In this document: positions 25,470 through 34,094 of the stretch, one piece after another
How the letters are laid out: each line of letters opens with the position of its first letter
Numbering within the stretch: position 1 is the stretch's first letter
Assembly (NCBI GenBank): GCA_004193285.1
Contig: SECP01000067.1
Location: 1 to 37,257 of the forward strand
Length of the DNA: 37,257 nt
Direction: 5' to 3'
Source: Myxococcales bacterium
Lineage (GTDB): Bacteria > Myxococcota_A > Polyangia > Polyangiales > Polyangiaceae
Position numbers and translations under genes: made by a program
The notes under the pieces: generated by a model
The model's database searches: none
Told to the model about the DNA's origin: nothing
What the model saw: the letters and a program-made list of their open reading frames with translations, nothing else

Positions 25470-26297
25470 GTGAAGAGTAACCTCGCCATTCGCCTCGTGA
25501 CCGCCGCCGTGGTGGTGCCCCCGCTCCTGGCCTTGCTGTTCGTCGGTCCAGCGTGGGGCTTCTTCGTGCTCGTGCTCGTCGCCTGCGCCGTCGCCGCGGA
25601 CGAGCTGTATCGCATGACGCACCCCGGCGATGTCGTAGCCCGCACGGTTGCGACCCTCACCACCGTGGGCGCGTGCGCCGCCACCTACCTGCTGTCAGCG
25701 GATCCACGCGGGCTGCTCACGGTGATGGCCGCGGTCACTCTGCTCGGTCTCCTCACGCCGCTCTGGCGCCTCGGTGACATGCAGACGGCGGCGCTCCGCA
25801 CCCTCGCGGGCGTCGCCGGTCCGTTTTACATTGGCGTGCTGCTCGCCACCCTCGCCCTGCTCCGTCGCGACGGCGGCGAAGACCACGGCGGCCGGCTCGT
25901 GTTCATGTCGCTCACCTTCTCGTGGTTGGCGGACACCGGCGGCTACTTTTTTGGCCGCTTCCTCGGCAAGACCAAGCTCTACGAGGCCGTGAGCCCCAAG
26001 AAGACGCGCGCCGGCTTCGTCGGAGCTCTGGTCGGGGCGAGCGTCGGCGGCATCCTCGCGAGCCTCGTCTACCTCCCGGCGTTGCCGCTCGCGCACGCCA
26101 TCCCACTCTCGCTCTTTGCCGGCGCCATCGGTCAGCTCGGGGATCTCGTCGAATCGCTCCTCAAGCGTTCTACCGGTATCAAAGACTCCGGCGGCATCGT
26201 CCCTGGCCACGGTGGCATGCTGGACCGCATCGACGCCCTGATCGTGGTGTCACCGATCGTGTACCTCTTCGCGTCGTACACCGGCCTGCTCCACTGA
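25470..26297 (+). CDS. cdsA: Phosphatidate cytidylyltransferase
   Basis: CdsA makes CDP-diacylglycerol from phosphatidate and CTP in the inner membrane, the branch point to phosphatidylethanolamine, phosphatidylglycerol and cardiolipin. The 275-residue protein has about eight hydrophobic segments. The C-terminal signature is complete: SPKKTRAGFVGALVG, then GQLGDLVESLLKRSTGIKDS and PGHGGMLDRIDAL. The length is normal. The start is a GTG at 25470. It is divergent from the large lipoprotein gene. In many bacteria it is next to uppS or dxr, which are not here. Confidence 0.95.
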   Translation: MKSNLAIRLVTAAVVVPPLLALLFVGPAWGFFVLVLVACAVAADELYRMTHPGDVVARTVATLTTVGACAATYLLSADPRGLLTVMAAVTLLGLLTPLWRLGDMQTAALRTLAGVAGPFYIGVLLATLALLRRDGGEDHGGRLVFMSLTFSWLADTGGYFFGRFLGKTKLYEAVSPKKTRAGFVGALVGASVGGILASLVYLPALPLAHAIPLSLFAGAIGQLGDLVESLLKRSTGIKDSGGIVPGHGGMLDRIDALIVVSPIVYLFASYTGLLH

Positions 26298-26314
26298 AGT
26301 CAGCCTGGCGTGCA

Positions 26315-26339
26315 ACGCCCAGCGGACCGCCGCTGGCGT
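26315..26339 (+). terminator. Hairpin after cdsA without a T-run
   Basis: ACGCC-C-AGCGG pairs with CCGCTGGCGT around ACCG, with one bulged C. It starts 18 bases after the cdsA stop. No T-tract follows, so it may work only weakly or with Rho. Confidence 0.35.
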
Positions 26340-26454
26340 AGCGAACCCGCGACCACCGCTCGGCTCCGGGAGGCACTCACCGCACCGCGACGGCCCGGTC
26401 GCAGCCCCACGATCAAAAGGGGCAACCGGCTCCGAGGGTGGCCGATGGGGGGGC

Positions 26455-27822
26455 ATGCGGCTGCTCTTCGATCACGGCACGTTGATTGTGACGGAGCCCC
26501 CCGAGCGATGGGATTTCTTACCGGGGGTGGTGTGGGACCCGCGGGTGCAGCTGCTCCGCGCGCCCGCGTGCCGCTACCCGGAGGTGGTGGAGGCGCTGCT
26601 GGATCGACGACTGCCATTCCGAGACGAGACGCGGCCAGCTAGCGACGAGCCGCCCGCAACCTGGCGAGAGCTATCCCTCAGGAGTTACCAACGCGCTGCG
26701 CTGCTCGCGTGGGAGCTCAACGAGGCGCGCGGCTTGGTCGTCATGCCAACCGGGAGCTGGAAGACTCGGGTGGCAATGGCAGCCATGGCCAGCGCTGGAC
26801 GGCGCGCGCTCTGCCTGGTCCCCACCCGCGCGCTCCTGGAGCAGTGGCGCGCCGAGCTGCGCGCGGTGTACGCAGGCCCGGTCGGCTGCTTGGGGGACGG
26901 TCAGCGCACCGTGGAGGCGATCACGGTCGCCACGTTCGAGAGCGCCTACCGGCTGATGCCGACGCTGGGCAACCGCTTCGACCTGCTGATCGTGGACGAA
27001 GCGCACCATTTCGGCCGCGGCGGGCGAGACGAAGCGCTGGAGATGTGCGTGGCGCCGCGTCGCCTGGGGCTGACCGCCACCCCGCCGGACGCAGACGCGC
27101 TCGCGCGGCTGGCCCAGCTGCTCGGCCCCGTCGCGTACCAAATTGGAGTCGCAGAGCTGACGGGCAGCTACCTCGCTGATTTCGAGCTCTTGGTCGTGCC
27201 GCTGGCGCTCGACCCCGCGGAGCGCGAACGCTACGAGCGCGACCATCGACTCTTCACCGAGCACTGCCGAGCCTTTCGGCGCGTCGCGCCGGGCGGCTCC
27301 TGGAACGAGCTGGTCACGTTTGCGGTGCAGTCGGCGGAGGGGCGCGCGGCTCTCGCGGGGTGGCGGCGCAACCGTCGCCTCGTCGGCTTCACACGAGCAA
27401 AAGCGCGCGCGGTAGGGGTGCTGCTGGCCAAACACCGCCGAAGCCGAGTGCTCGTGTTCACGGCTGACAACGCCGCCGCGTACGCGATCGCTCGGCGGCA
27501 CCTGATCATGCCCATCACCTGCGATATTTCGCGGCAGGAGCGCGAGCAAGCGCTGGCCGCGTTTCGGCGCGGGGAGCTAAACGCGCTGGTCAGCGCCCGC
27601 GTGCTGAACGAGGGCATCGACGTGCCGGACGCGGACGTAGCCATCATCGTGGGGAGCACGCTGGGTGAGCGCGAGCACGTGCAGCGCGTGGGGCGCCTGC
27701 TACGGCCGGTGCCCGGGAAGCGAGCGTTGGTCTACGAGCTGGTGACGCCTCAGACGAGCGAGGTGTGGCGAGCGGCTGCGAGGAGGAGGGCGCTTGGAGC
27801 CGCAGACCGCCTCTCGGCTTAG
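26455..27822 (+). CDS. XPB/RAD25-like superfamily 2 helicase with a variant Walker A
   Basis: This 455-residue protein has the layout of an XPB-type helicase: an N-terminal damage-recognition-like region (1-70), a Q-like LRSYQRAALLAW, then the RecA-like ATPase domains. The DEAH box is in LIVDEAHHF (182-185), motif III-like LGLTATP is near 210, and motif VI is in QRVGRLLRPV. Walker A reads MPTGSWKT at residues 97-104, where PTGxGKT is expected, so Trp102 replaces the invariant glycine (codon TGG at 26758). A TGG to GGG change would restore it. XPB unwinds DNA around damage. The downstream nuclease gene overlaps it by 29 bases. The GGGGGG before the ATG is the only visible ribosome site. Confidence 0.9.
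   Translation: MRLLFDHGTLIVTEPPERWDFLPGVVWDPRVQLLRAPACRYPEVVEALLDRRLPFRDETRPASDEPPATWRELSLRSYQRAALLAWELNEARGLVVMPTGSWKTRVAMAAMASAGRRALCLVPTRALLEQWRAELRAVYAGPVGCLGDGQRTVEAITVATFESAYRLMPTLGNRFDLLIVDEAHHFGRGGRDEALEMCVAPRRLGLTATPPDADALARLAQLLGPVAYQIGVAELTGSYLADFELLVVPLALDPAERERYERDHRLFTEHCRAFRRVAPGGSWNELVTFAVQSAEGRAALAGWRRNRRLVGFTRAKARAVGVLLAKHRRSRVLVFTADNAAAYAIARRHLIMPITCDISRQEREQALAAFRRGELNALVSARVLNEGIDVPDADVAIIVGSTLGEREHVQRVGRLLRPVPGKRALVYELVTPQTSEVWRAAARRRALGAADRLSA
27782..27790 (+). promoter_or_regulatory. Shine-Dalgarno site inside the helicase gene, for the TTG start
   Basis: GGAGGAGGG lies three bases before the TTG at 27794. It supports that rare start codon and the 29-base overlap between the two genes. 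Confidence 0.6.
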
Positions 27823-28945
27823 CTTGGTCGCGCCCGGCGCGGAGCTATGGCTCGACTACCTGACCGAAGCGGACGAGCTCTGGCTCACCGAGCTGCTCGC
27901 CGAGTGCGGCCGCCACACCGGGCGGAAGGTCGTGAATTTGCGGGAACACCTCGCCGACCCCCTCGCCCTGCTCGCGCCCAAGCACAAGTGGCGAGCCGCC
28001 GTGCAAGTGCTGCTGCGGCTCTTGCCGGAGCCGCCGCGGCGGGAGCCGGCTCCGCGCGAGGTGCGCGCGCAGTTGTTTCGGAGCGCCGCGGCCTGCCAAG
28101 ACCGTCGCGCGGAGGTCGTGGCGCGCGTCGCCGGCGGCTTCGGCGTCGGCTCGCACGAGCTGGAACGAAGCTTGTTCGCGGATCTCGCGGGCGAGCGCGC
28201 GATCGGAGTCGTGCCCGCCGATCTCACGGCGGCGCGGCTCGCTTTGCGCGTCAATCAAGAGCTGGTGGACGGCCACTTGAAGCGTGCTCACCTCGTCCTC
28301 GTCACCTCTTCGGAGCCAGGCCACGCCTTGGTCCGGCGAGCCAGGCAGCTGGGGCTCATCTGCGTCGCCCGCGCTTCGGGCGAGGCCGGCGCCGCTCGCC
28401 TCGAGATTTCCGGCCCCTTCGCGCTGTTTCGCAAGACAGAGCGCTACGGCCGCGCCCTCGCTTCGCTCCTAGCGTACGCCGCGCGCGCGCAAGACTTCGA
28501 GCTCTGCGCGACCTGTGAGACTCGAGACCGCGGTCGCTGCACGCTACGCATCACGGGCGCTTCGCCGATTTTCGCCGATAGCGCACCGCTCGCGTTCGAT
28601 TCGCGCGCTCGCACGCGTCTCCTGCGCGATTTGTCGAAGCTCGCGCCAAACCTTCAGCTCGTCGCCGAGCCATTACCCATCCCGGTCGGCGACGAGCTCC
28701 TTTTTCCGGACTTCCAGCTCGTCGACCCGCGCGAGCCGGTGCCCTACCGCTTCGAGCTCGTCGGCTTTTGGACGAGGCCGCACCTCACACGAAGGCTAGC
28801 GCAGCTCGGCTCGACGGAACGCTACGTGCTCTGCGTGGACCAGGCGCGCGGGTGCGGCGAAGACGACGCTCCGCAAGATCCGCGGGTCCTTCGCTACCAA
28901 GGTCGGCTGCGCGCCGCGGACGTTTTGGCCCGGCTCCGCGCTTAG
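27794..28945 (+). CDS. Bax1-like nuclease, DUF790 family, partner of XPB
   Basis: This 383-residue protein resembles the DUF790 family, which includes archaeal Bax1, a nuclease that binds XPB and cuts DNA near damage. The N-terminal half has helical parts such as ADLTAARLALRVNQELVDG. The C-terminal nuclease half has the motif FPDFQLVD followed by YRFELVGFWTRPHLTRRL, which matches the PD-(D/E)xK-like DFxL...E-GFWT pattern of the family; the final Lys appears as Arg. The TTG start at 27794 has a strong ribosome site and overlaps the helicase gene. The pair thus looks like a bacterial version of the archaeal XPB-Bax1 unit. The family assignment by eye is good; nuclease activity is inference. Confidence 0.85.
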   Translation: MEPQTASRLSLVAPGAELWLDYLTEADELWLTELLAECGRHTGRKVVNLREHLADPLALLAPKHKWRAAVQVLLRLLPEPPRREPAPREVRAQLFRSAAACQDRRAEVVARVAGGFGVGSHELERSLFADLAGERAIGVVPADLTAARLALRVNQELVDGHLKRAHLVLVTSSEPGHALVRRARQLGLICVARASGEAGAARLEISGPFALFRKTERYGRALASLLAYAARAQDFELCATCETRDRGRCTLRITGASPIFADSAPLAFDSRARTRLLRDLSKLAPNLQLVAEPLPIPVGDELLFPDFQLVDPREPVPYRFELVGFWTRPHLTRRLAQLGSTERYVLCVDQARGCGEDDAPQDPRVLRYQGRLRAADVLARLRA

Positions 28946-28995
28946 AAGCGGATGCCGCAGGGCCGAGCGCCGCCCAGTTGCGGCTCCGCGCCAGC

Positions 28996-29340
28996 TCAGC
29001 TGATGCGGACGCGAACTCGTTTCCGCTTCAGTACTTCGTCCGGCAAGACCGTCACGATCTCGTTCGTGCTCGCGTCGCGCAGGCGCGCTTGCCGAGTGAG
29101 CTTGCCGGCACCGAGCAAGCCCCCCTCCTCGAACATGAGCCGCACCTCTCGTTTTCTGCCCTGGGCGGCGGCAGCTCGCCCTTCTGCGCTCTCTGGGTCC
29201 GGCTCCCATTTTCCAAGATTGGAGGGCAGCGGCTCCAGCACCCCGAAGCGCTCTTCCTTCAGCCCGGGGAACAGCCCCGCGACGAACAGGTAGATGATCC
29301 CGCCAACGACCGCCACACCGAGCAGGAATAGGTAGAACAC
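28996..29340 (-). CDS. Small membrane-anchored protein, 114 residues
   Basis: I do not recognise this family. One N-terminal membrane helix (residues 2-24) is followed by a hydrophilic, charged domain with REVRLMFEEGG and TNEIVTVLPDEVLKRKRVRV. The second part reads like a short beta-rich domain. It starts with GTG, 22 bases after the CBM3 lipoprotein gene, so the two may be co-transcribed. The stop lies about 50 bases from the convergent DUF790 gene. It has no cysteine and no signal cleavage site, so it is probably an inner-membrane protein. Confidence 0.8.
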   Translation of the reverse strand: MFYLFLLGVAVVGGIIYLFVAGLFPGLKEERFGVLEPLPSNLGKWEPDPESAEGRAAAAQGRKREVRLMFEEGGLLGAGKLTRQARLRDASTNEIVTVLPDEVLKRKRVRVRIS

Positions 29341-29362
29341 GCGCCGCGGAGCTTACCTCAGG

Positions 29363-30829
29363 TCACTCCGGATACCAGAGCTCGACCGCCGCGATGCTCA
29401 TCGCCGGACTGCCCGCTCGGAGGCCGACCACGACCTCACCGTCGGTCGCATCGACCCGATAGGGCCCGAGCTTCGCCCAAGCCTGCGCGGCGCCCACCGC
29501 CTGCCCCAAAAAGCCGCCCGAGCTTGGCGGCTCTTCGCCTTGGAGGGTGAAGTAACTCGGGCTCGCTTCGCCACCTGTCGGGGAGATGGCGTACAGATAA
29601 ACCAGGTAGGTGTCATTCTGGGCCGGCAGCGCGAGCTCCTGACCGTCTTGCAGGCGCGTGGAGGTCTCGAGCGCCTTCGCGAGCGCGCCGGCCACCGCTG
29701 GAGAGAGCGTCGTCGTGCCTTGATTCACGCCAGAACCGCTGGTGGTGACGCGCGCCTGGGCGGCGGATTGCCAGTCGTTTCCCGAAACCGTCAGCGCCGG
29801 GCCGTTCACGTTCACCGCTCGCGCAAAGCAGGCGCGCGGGTGGTTTGGGCGAGGCGCGAGCCCCCACACGAGCCGGTCTTTTTCGAAGACGGTGATGCGC
29901 AACGAAGGGCCGGGCTCCGGGAGGAAAGAGTAATTGGCGCGCTGATCGAAATGCGAGCGGCCCGGGTCGCCCGACGTCAGCTGCTGGTGCAGCTCCAGCC
30001 GATCGCCAGGAAAGAGCTGCCCGCCTTCGGTGAAGCCGACCTCCACGTAGGCGTCGTAAGCGGGCTCCGCGCCGCCCTCTTCGCGGACGATGGTCCAAGT
30101 GCCTGCAACCGCGCGGCTCTCGCCGCTCCCGAGCTGGACGGTGGACTGCGTGCCGCCGGTAGAGAGCGGCTCGGTGACGCCGCTGCGCTCGAAGTAGTAG
30201 CGGAGCTTCAGATCTTTGAAGCTGTACGCTCGCGCGTCTTGATTCGTGAGCGTGATGGACCAGCTGGCCGTCGCGACGCTCGAAGCTCCCTCCTGCGGCG
30301 TGTAGCTCAACACCAGCGCAGCCGAGCAGGTCTTTGCGTCCGGCCCCCCCGCCACGCAAGGGCCGGACAGACAGTCGGCGTCGCTCTCGCAGCGCGCGTT
30401 GGTGCACCCCTGGCAGCTGCCTCCGCAGTCCACCGCGGTCTCGTCGCCCGTCGCCTCGCCGTCGTAGCAGTGAGAGGGCAGGCGGCGGAGGCACGTATCC
30501 GGGCAGCGCAAGCGCGGCCACTGCTCGGGAGCGCATTCAGGCCCCGGCAAGTTGCCTCCCTCCCCCGCGGCTCCTGCCAAAGGCTGAGTCGAAGTCCCCG
30601 CCGCCGCGCCCGTGCCGACACCGCCCAGAGGCACGGCGCCCGAGCCGCTGCCCGCTCCGGCGCTCGAGCCGCCGTGCGCATTCATGCCGGCGGAGCCGAC
30701 ACCGCCACGAAGCTCGTACTCGGGAAACGTGCACTGCGAGCTGGCGAGCCCCAGGCAGACGGCGAGCGGCAGCCAGAGCCGCGCAGCACGCGACCCTCTG
30801 CTCCGCGTTTGGCCTGCGCGCACCGACAT
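29363..30829 (-). CDS. Secreted protein with a CBM3-like carbohydrate-binding domain
   Basis: This 488-residue protein has an N-terminal export signal. The usual lipobox is imperfect (LASSQC), so a lipid anchor is uncertain. A Gly/Ala/Ser-rich linker is followed by a Cys-rich stretch (about 100-168, with ETAVDCGGSCQGC and CESDADC), typical of myxobacterial surface proteins. Next is a CBM3-like cellulose-binding domain (about 170-300) with SITLTNQDARAYSFKDLKLRYYF-type strands and FDQRANYSF. A final domain (about 305-488) ends in GSPAMSIAAVELWYPE, like a lectin or CBM-type fold. No catalytic domain is visible, so it is likely a binding protein for plant or surface polysaccharide. The ATG is at 30829. 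Confidence 0.85.
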   Translation of the reverse strand: MSVRAGQTRSRGSRAARLWLPLAVCLGLASSQCTFPEYELRGGVGSAGMNAHGGSSAGAGSGSGAVPLGGVGTGAAAGTSTQPLAGAAGEGGNLPGPECAPEQWPRLRCPDTCLRRLPSHCYDGEATGDETAVDCGGSCQGCTNARCESDADCLSGPCVAGGPDAKTCSAALVLSYTPQEGASSVATASWSITLTNQDARAYSFKDLKLRYYFERSGVTEPLSTGGTQSTVQLGSGESRAVAGTWTIVREEGGAEPAYDAYVEVGFTEGGQLFPGDRLELHQQLTSGDPGRSHFDQRANYSFLPEPGPSLRITVFEKDRLVWGLAPRPNHPRACFARAVNVNGPALTVSGNDWQSAAQARVTTSGSGVNQGTTTLSPAVAGALAKALETSTRLQDGQELALPAQNDTYLVYLYAISPTGGEASPSYFTLQGEEPPSSGGFLGQAVGAAQAWAKLGPYRVDATDGEVVVGLRAGSPAMSIAAVELWYPE

Positions 30830-30871
30830 ACCCGAACGACGAGCATAACGTGGGGGCGCAGCTGGCGACGG

Positions 30872-32146
30872 CTATTTCTGCTCGGGCAGCGCTACCACGC
30901 TGACAGGAGCCGCAGTCTCCACCTGCGGCGCGAGCACGCTGCTCTGCGGCGTAGCGAAATCTGCCCCACGCGCCTCGGCCTGCGCGACCGCCTCCGGAAT
31001 CAGCTCCACCGGAATGCCGCGAAAATACACTTGCCAGGCGCTGCGACGCACCATGCCGTCGCACACACTCACGTACCAAGAGGCGATGGGATTGTCCGCG
31101 CGGCTCCGCCAGTAGAGCTCGGTGTGATGGCGAATCAGCGCATCCCAAATGTCCCTCCCGATGCCTTCGCCTTGCGCCTCGGGCTGCACCGCGAACTTGC
31201 TCAGGTACGGCGCCGGGTAAGCGTCGTGCACGACGGCCGCGCCGCGGTAAGAGGAGTCGATGTACACGGCGAGGGGGGGCAGGTCGAAAAAGGTGGGGGA
31301 CAGCTCCTTGCCGAACGAGCTCTCCAGCAACTGACGGAGTCGCGGTACGTCCAACGTGGAGTAGGTGGTATGCCGCTCCACCGCGCTACCGCGCTTGACC
31401 AGCGTGCCTGCGCCTTTGACCGTGAACAGCTCCTTGAGGAGGTTCAGCGGGCTGGTGATGCTGATGAGGAGCGGGTTGGGCTCCGCCAGCTGGATGAGCC
31501 GATCGCTGGCCACCAGCAGCTCCGAATCGCGCTTGGAGAGCATGCCCGGCGTGATCCGCCCGCGATCCGTCGTCAGGTTGATGATCGAGATGCGGCCGCC
31601 CTCCACGCTCAGCTTTTCGTCCGCGCGCTTGCCCACGAGAGGACGAAAGCCGCCGCGGCGGCGGAGGAGCGCGAGCTTGCGCGTGCCGAGCTGCTGGGAC
31701 AGATGGCCGAGCTGGCTCAGCCGCTGCTCGAGCGTTGCTCCGTCATCCTTTCGGAAGTGCAGCACGGGGATGCGCTCGCGCCGGAGATCTTCGCGCACCG
31801 CCTCCACCACGTTCGCCTCCGACATCTCGTGAGGGCTGGGCGACATGTTGGCGGAGGGCAGCCGCTTGGTCAGCCGCTCCGAGCTCGTCGCTCCCGTGTC
31901 CGGATCGAACAAACCGAGCACGACCGTCGCGTACAGCCCCAGATCGGCGAGGAAGCGGAGCTGCTCCACGATGGAGCCGAGGGCAGAGCGAACGACGGGG
32001 CCGCCTGGCACGATGATCGCGAAGCTCTCTTTCGGGAGCCCGTGGAACATCCGCAGGTAGAACTCCGCCTCGGATCGGCGCCCGACGCTTTCGAGAAAGG
32101 TGAGCACCGCTTCGGCAGCGGCTGAGCGAGGAGCAGGGGCGACCAC
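30872..32146 (-). CDS. N-acetylglutamate synthase-like protein: degenerate kinase domain plus acetyltransferase domain
   Basis: This 424-residue protein resembles vertebrate-like N-acetylglutamate synthases. The N-terminal half (about 15-250) reads like an amino acid kinase fold (SFAIIVPGGPVV, LADLGLYATVVLGLFDP), but the glycine-rich nucleotide motifs of true acetylglutamate kinase are not intact. The C-terminal half is a DUF619-type acetyltransferase, with APYLSKFAVQPEAQGEGIGR and ELYWRSRADNPIASWYVSV, closely following the family pattern. The acetyltransferase would make N-acetylglutamate, the first step of arginine synthesis. No other arg gene is near. The start is a GTG at 32146, with no strong ribosome binding site. 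Whether the first half still catalyses phosphorylation cannot be said. Confidence 0.88.
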   Translation of the reverse strand: MVAPAPRSAAAEAVLTFLESVGRRSEAEFYLRMFHGLPKESFAIIVPGGPVVRSALGSIVEQLRFLADLGLYATVVLGLFDPDTGATSSERLTKRLPSANMSPSPHEMSEANVVEAVREDLRRERIPVLHFRKDDGATLEQRLSQLGHLSQQLGTRKLALLRRRGGFRPLVGKRADEKLSVEGGRISIINLTTDRGRITPGMLSKRDSELLVASDRLIQLAEPNPLLISITSPLNLLKELFTVKGAGTLVKRGSAVERHTTYSTLDVPRLRQLLESSFGKELSPTFFDLPPLAVYIDSSYRGAAVVHDAYPAPYLSKFAVQPEAQGEGIGRDIWDALIRHHTELYWRSRADNPIASWYVSVCDGMVRRSAWQVYFRGIPVELIPEAVAQAEARGADFATPQSSVLAPQVETAAPVSVVALPEQK

Positions 32147-32192
32147 TTCGAGTAGGACGGCTGAGAGCGGCCTGGGGGGCCGGCGGCGGGCA

Positions 32193-33251
32193 CTACTCTA
32201 GCGTCTTCACCACGAATGCAACCAAATCCGTGCTTCCGGCAGTCGCGACCATTCCCGGCGGCAGCTTGCGCACGTACCACGAGACCTTCCAGGCGACGGT
32301 CGCGCCTGGCGCGATGCTCGCATACGCGCCTTGCTGCTCGATCTCGACGTAGCTGTGGTCCGGGTTGACGTACACCTCCACTTCCGCCTCGCCCGGCGCC
32401 ACCGCGCTCGCCGGTTGATCCTGGAAGCGCTTGACGAGCACCCGGTCCCCCAGGACGTAAGCGAGGTAGCCGCCCGCGCCGTCAGCGAACAGCTTGGCCT
32501 CGCCCTCGGTGTGACTCGGGTCGCACCAGGTGTGCCCGAGCGAGCTGGTGAACGCGAGGGGTGTCTCGCCGAAGGGAGCGCCGCCGGTCGGCCAGAACGC
32601 GAGGCCAACCGCGGGCATGCGCGTGATCTCCCAAGGCGCCCAGCTCACCGGCTCGGGGCCGATGTTGGTCATCGTGTACTCGATGTCGATCGCCTCCCGC
32701 GTCAGGTTGGCACTGAAGCGCTTGCTCACGCGTAGGCTGGTCGCTTCGTTGCCCTTACCGGCAAGCGAGATGACGCCGCTCGGATCCACGGTGGCCTCGT
32801 AAGGGTCCGTGTCGATCTCGGCCGGCGGCGGCCACTCCCAAACTTGAGGGCTCGGCCAGAACGTGGAGCCGAACGCATCCGCATAATTCTCGGCGCCAGT
32901 CAGGGTCAAAAGCTCTTGCTGGCCTTGGCGCAGCGACGTGACGCGCCCGCCATGCTCCGGGCTCACCTCGAAATACGTGGAGCCGAGCTCCAGCACCAAC
33001 TTGCCGTCACCGCGATCGATTGGCTGCTTCAGCGTGAGCATCGTGACCATGCCTCCAGAACCTGCGGACCCGCCCGCGGGCGCCTCGTTACCATGTCCGC
33101 CCGCCGCCGCGGCGGCGCCGCTTCCGCCCACGCTCGCCATTCCAGCCGCTCCCCCGCCCCCGCCGCCCAGGGGACCCGGGAAGCTAGGCCCCGGCTCTTG
33201 GCCGGAGCCGCAGCCCAGGTGGAGGACGAAAAGCAGCAACCAGGCGCGCAT
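32193..33251 (-). CDS. Lipoprotein with a DUF4380-like, galactose-mutarotase-like domain
   Basis: This protein of about 352 residues has the lipoprotein signal MRAWLLLFVLHLGC. A Gly/Ala-rich linker follows (about 25-70). The rest is one beta-rich domain. It starts at LVLELGSTYFEVSPEHGGRV and includes FWPSPQVWEWPPP, the Trp-rich pattern of DUF4380, then ANLTREAIDIEYTMTNIG and SWAPWEITRM. It resembles sugar mutarotase and carbohydrate-binding folds, so a role with surface sugars is possible. The frame is open upstream to 33359, but the ATG at 33251 gives the signal peptide. It is divergent from the AgmX-like gene. Confidence 0.8.
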   Translation of the reverse strand: MRAWLLLFVLHLGCGSGQEPGPSFPGPLGGGGGGAAGMASVGGSGAAAAAGGHGNEAPAGGSAGSGGMVTMLTLKQPIDRGDGKLVLELGSTYFEVSPEHGGRVTSLRQGQQELLTLTGAENYADAFGSTFWPSPQVWEWPPPAEIDTDPYEATVDPSGVISLAGKGNEATSLRVSKRFSANLTREAIDIEYTMTNIGPEPVSWAPWEITRMPAVGLAFWPTGGAPFGETPLAFTSSLGHTWCDPSHTEGEAKLFADGAGGYLAYVLGDRVLVKRFQDQPASAVAPGEAEVEVYVNPDHSYVEIEQQGAYASIAPGATVAWKVSWYVRKLPPGMVATAGSTDLVAFVVKTLE

Positions 33252-33330
33252 CGGCTCGGAGGGTAACGACGGAAGCATTGGTAAAGACGCTTGATCAGGC
33301 GGCGGCAACTTGGGGGGCCCCGCCCACTTT

Positions 33331-33358
33331 TTGGGCCGGTCGGAAGCGAGGGTATACA
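33331..33358 (+). promoter_or_regulatory. Candidate promoter placing transcription start near the ATG
   Basis: TTGGGC (33331-33336) and TATACA (33353-33358) are 16 bases apart. The ATG follows only 9 bases after the -10 element, and no Shine-Dalgarno site lies between, so the mRNA may be nearly leaderless. Confidence 0.35.
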
Positions 33359-33367
33359 TTGCCCGAC

Positions 33368-34057
33368 ATGAAACGCCCCGTCGCCATCCTGTTGGGTTTC
33401 GCCGCGCTCGCCACGGGCGCGGTCGCGGTCGCAGAAGCCGAGGACGCGCTGCTGAAGCGCTACCCGTACGATCCGGCGTGCGCCTGGGGACGCGTCGGCA
33501 ACGGCAAAGGCATGGTGGTGCGCTGCATCAGCGAGGAGGAGGCCAAGGTCCTCCGGAGCACCATCGCCACCGCTCCAGCCGCCAAGCCGGCGCCTTCGAC
33601 CTCGCCGAGCGTCTCGTCTGCCAAGCCGGCCCCCGAGCCTCCGACCACTCCCAGCTCCACGGCCGCCGAGGCCCCCGCTCCGGAAGCGGCGCCGGAGCCA
33701 GAACCGGCTCCTTCCGATACGGACGCCGCTCTCGACGTCACGGTGGGCCCCGTCTCGGCAGACGAGGGCACGCTCGGCGTGGGCAAGCTCGGCATGCCGA
33801 AGGACAAGTACGCGGCGTGCGTGCAAAAGAACGGCGGCTTGAGCGGCAAGACCGGGGAGGTCTCGGTTCGGTTCCTCGTTCGCGCCAAGGGCGTCGCGGA
33901 AGGCGTGAGCGTCGCCAAGCGCACGAATCTCACCAAAGAAGCGGCTCAGTGCGTGGCGGAAGTCATCGACCGACGCCGCGTCGGGACGCCGGACTCGCCC
34001 ATGGTCGGCGCGAGCGTCGTCGTGAAGTTCTCGAAGCTGGACAAGCTCTCGAAGTAA
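33368..34057 (+). CDS. Exported AgmX/PglI-like protein with Pro/Ala-rich linker
   Basis: This protein of about 229 residues has a signal peptide (MKRPVAILL, cleavage near AVAEA). A short domain with one Cys pair follows (YDPACAW, VVRCIS). A long Pro/Ala/Glu/Ser linker runs from about 75 to 145. The C-terminal domain (about 155-229) has YAACVQKNGGLSGKTGEVSVRFLVRA and AAQCVAEVIDRRRVGTPDSP-like pattern, as in the AgmX/PglI C-terminal domain, which is TonB-C-like and found in gliding-related myxobacterial proteins. It likely acts in the envelope. Its exact role is unknown. The frame is open to 33278, but the ATG at 33368 fits the signal. Confidence 0.75.
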   Translation: MKRPVAILLGFAALATGAVAVAEAEDALLKRYPYDPACAWGRVGNGKGMVVRCISEEEAKVLRSTIATAPAAKPAPSTSPSVSSAKPAPEPPTTPSSTAAEAPAPEAAPEPEPAPSDTDAALDVTVGPVSADEGTLGVGKLGMPKDKYAACVQKNGGLSGKTGEVSVRFLVRAKGVAEGVSVAKRTNLTKEAAQCVAEVIDRRRVGTPDSPMVGASVVVKFSKLDKLSK

Positions 34058-34094
34058 CTGCCCCCGGCGGTGCTTCTACGCTAGACGGTTTCGG

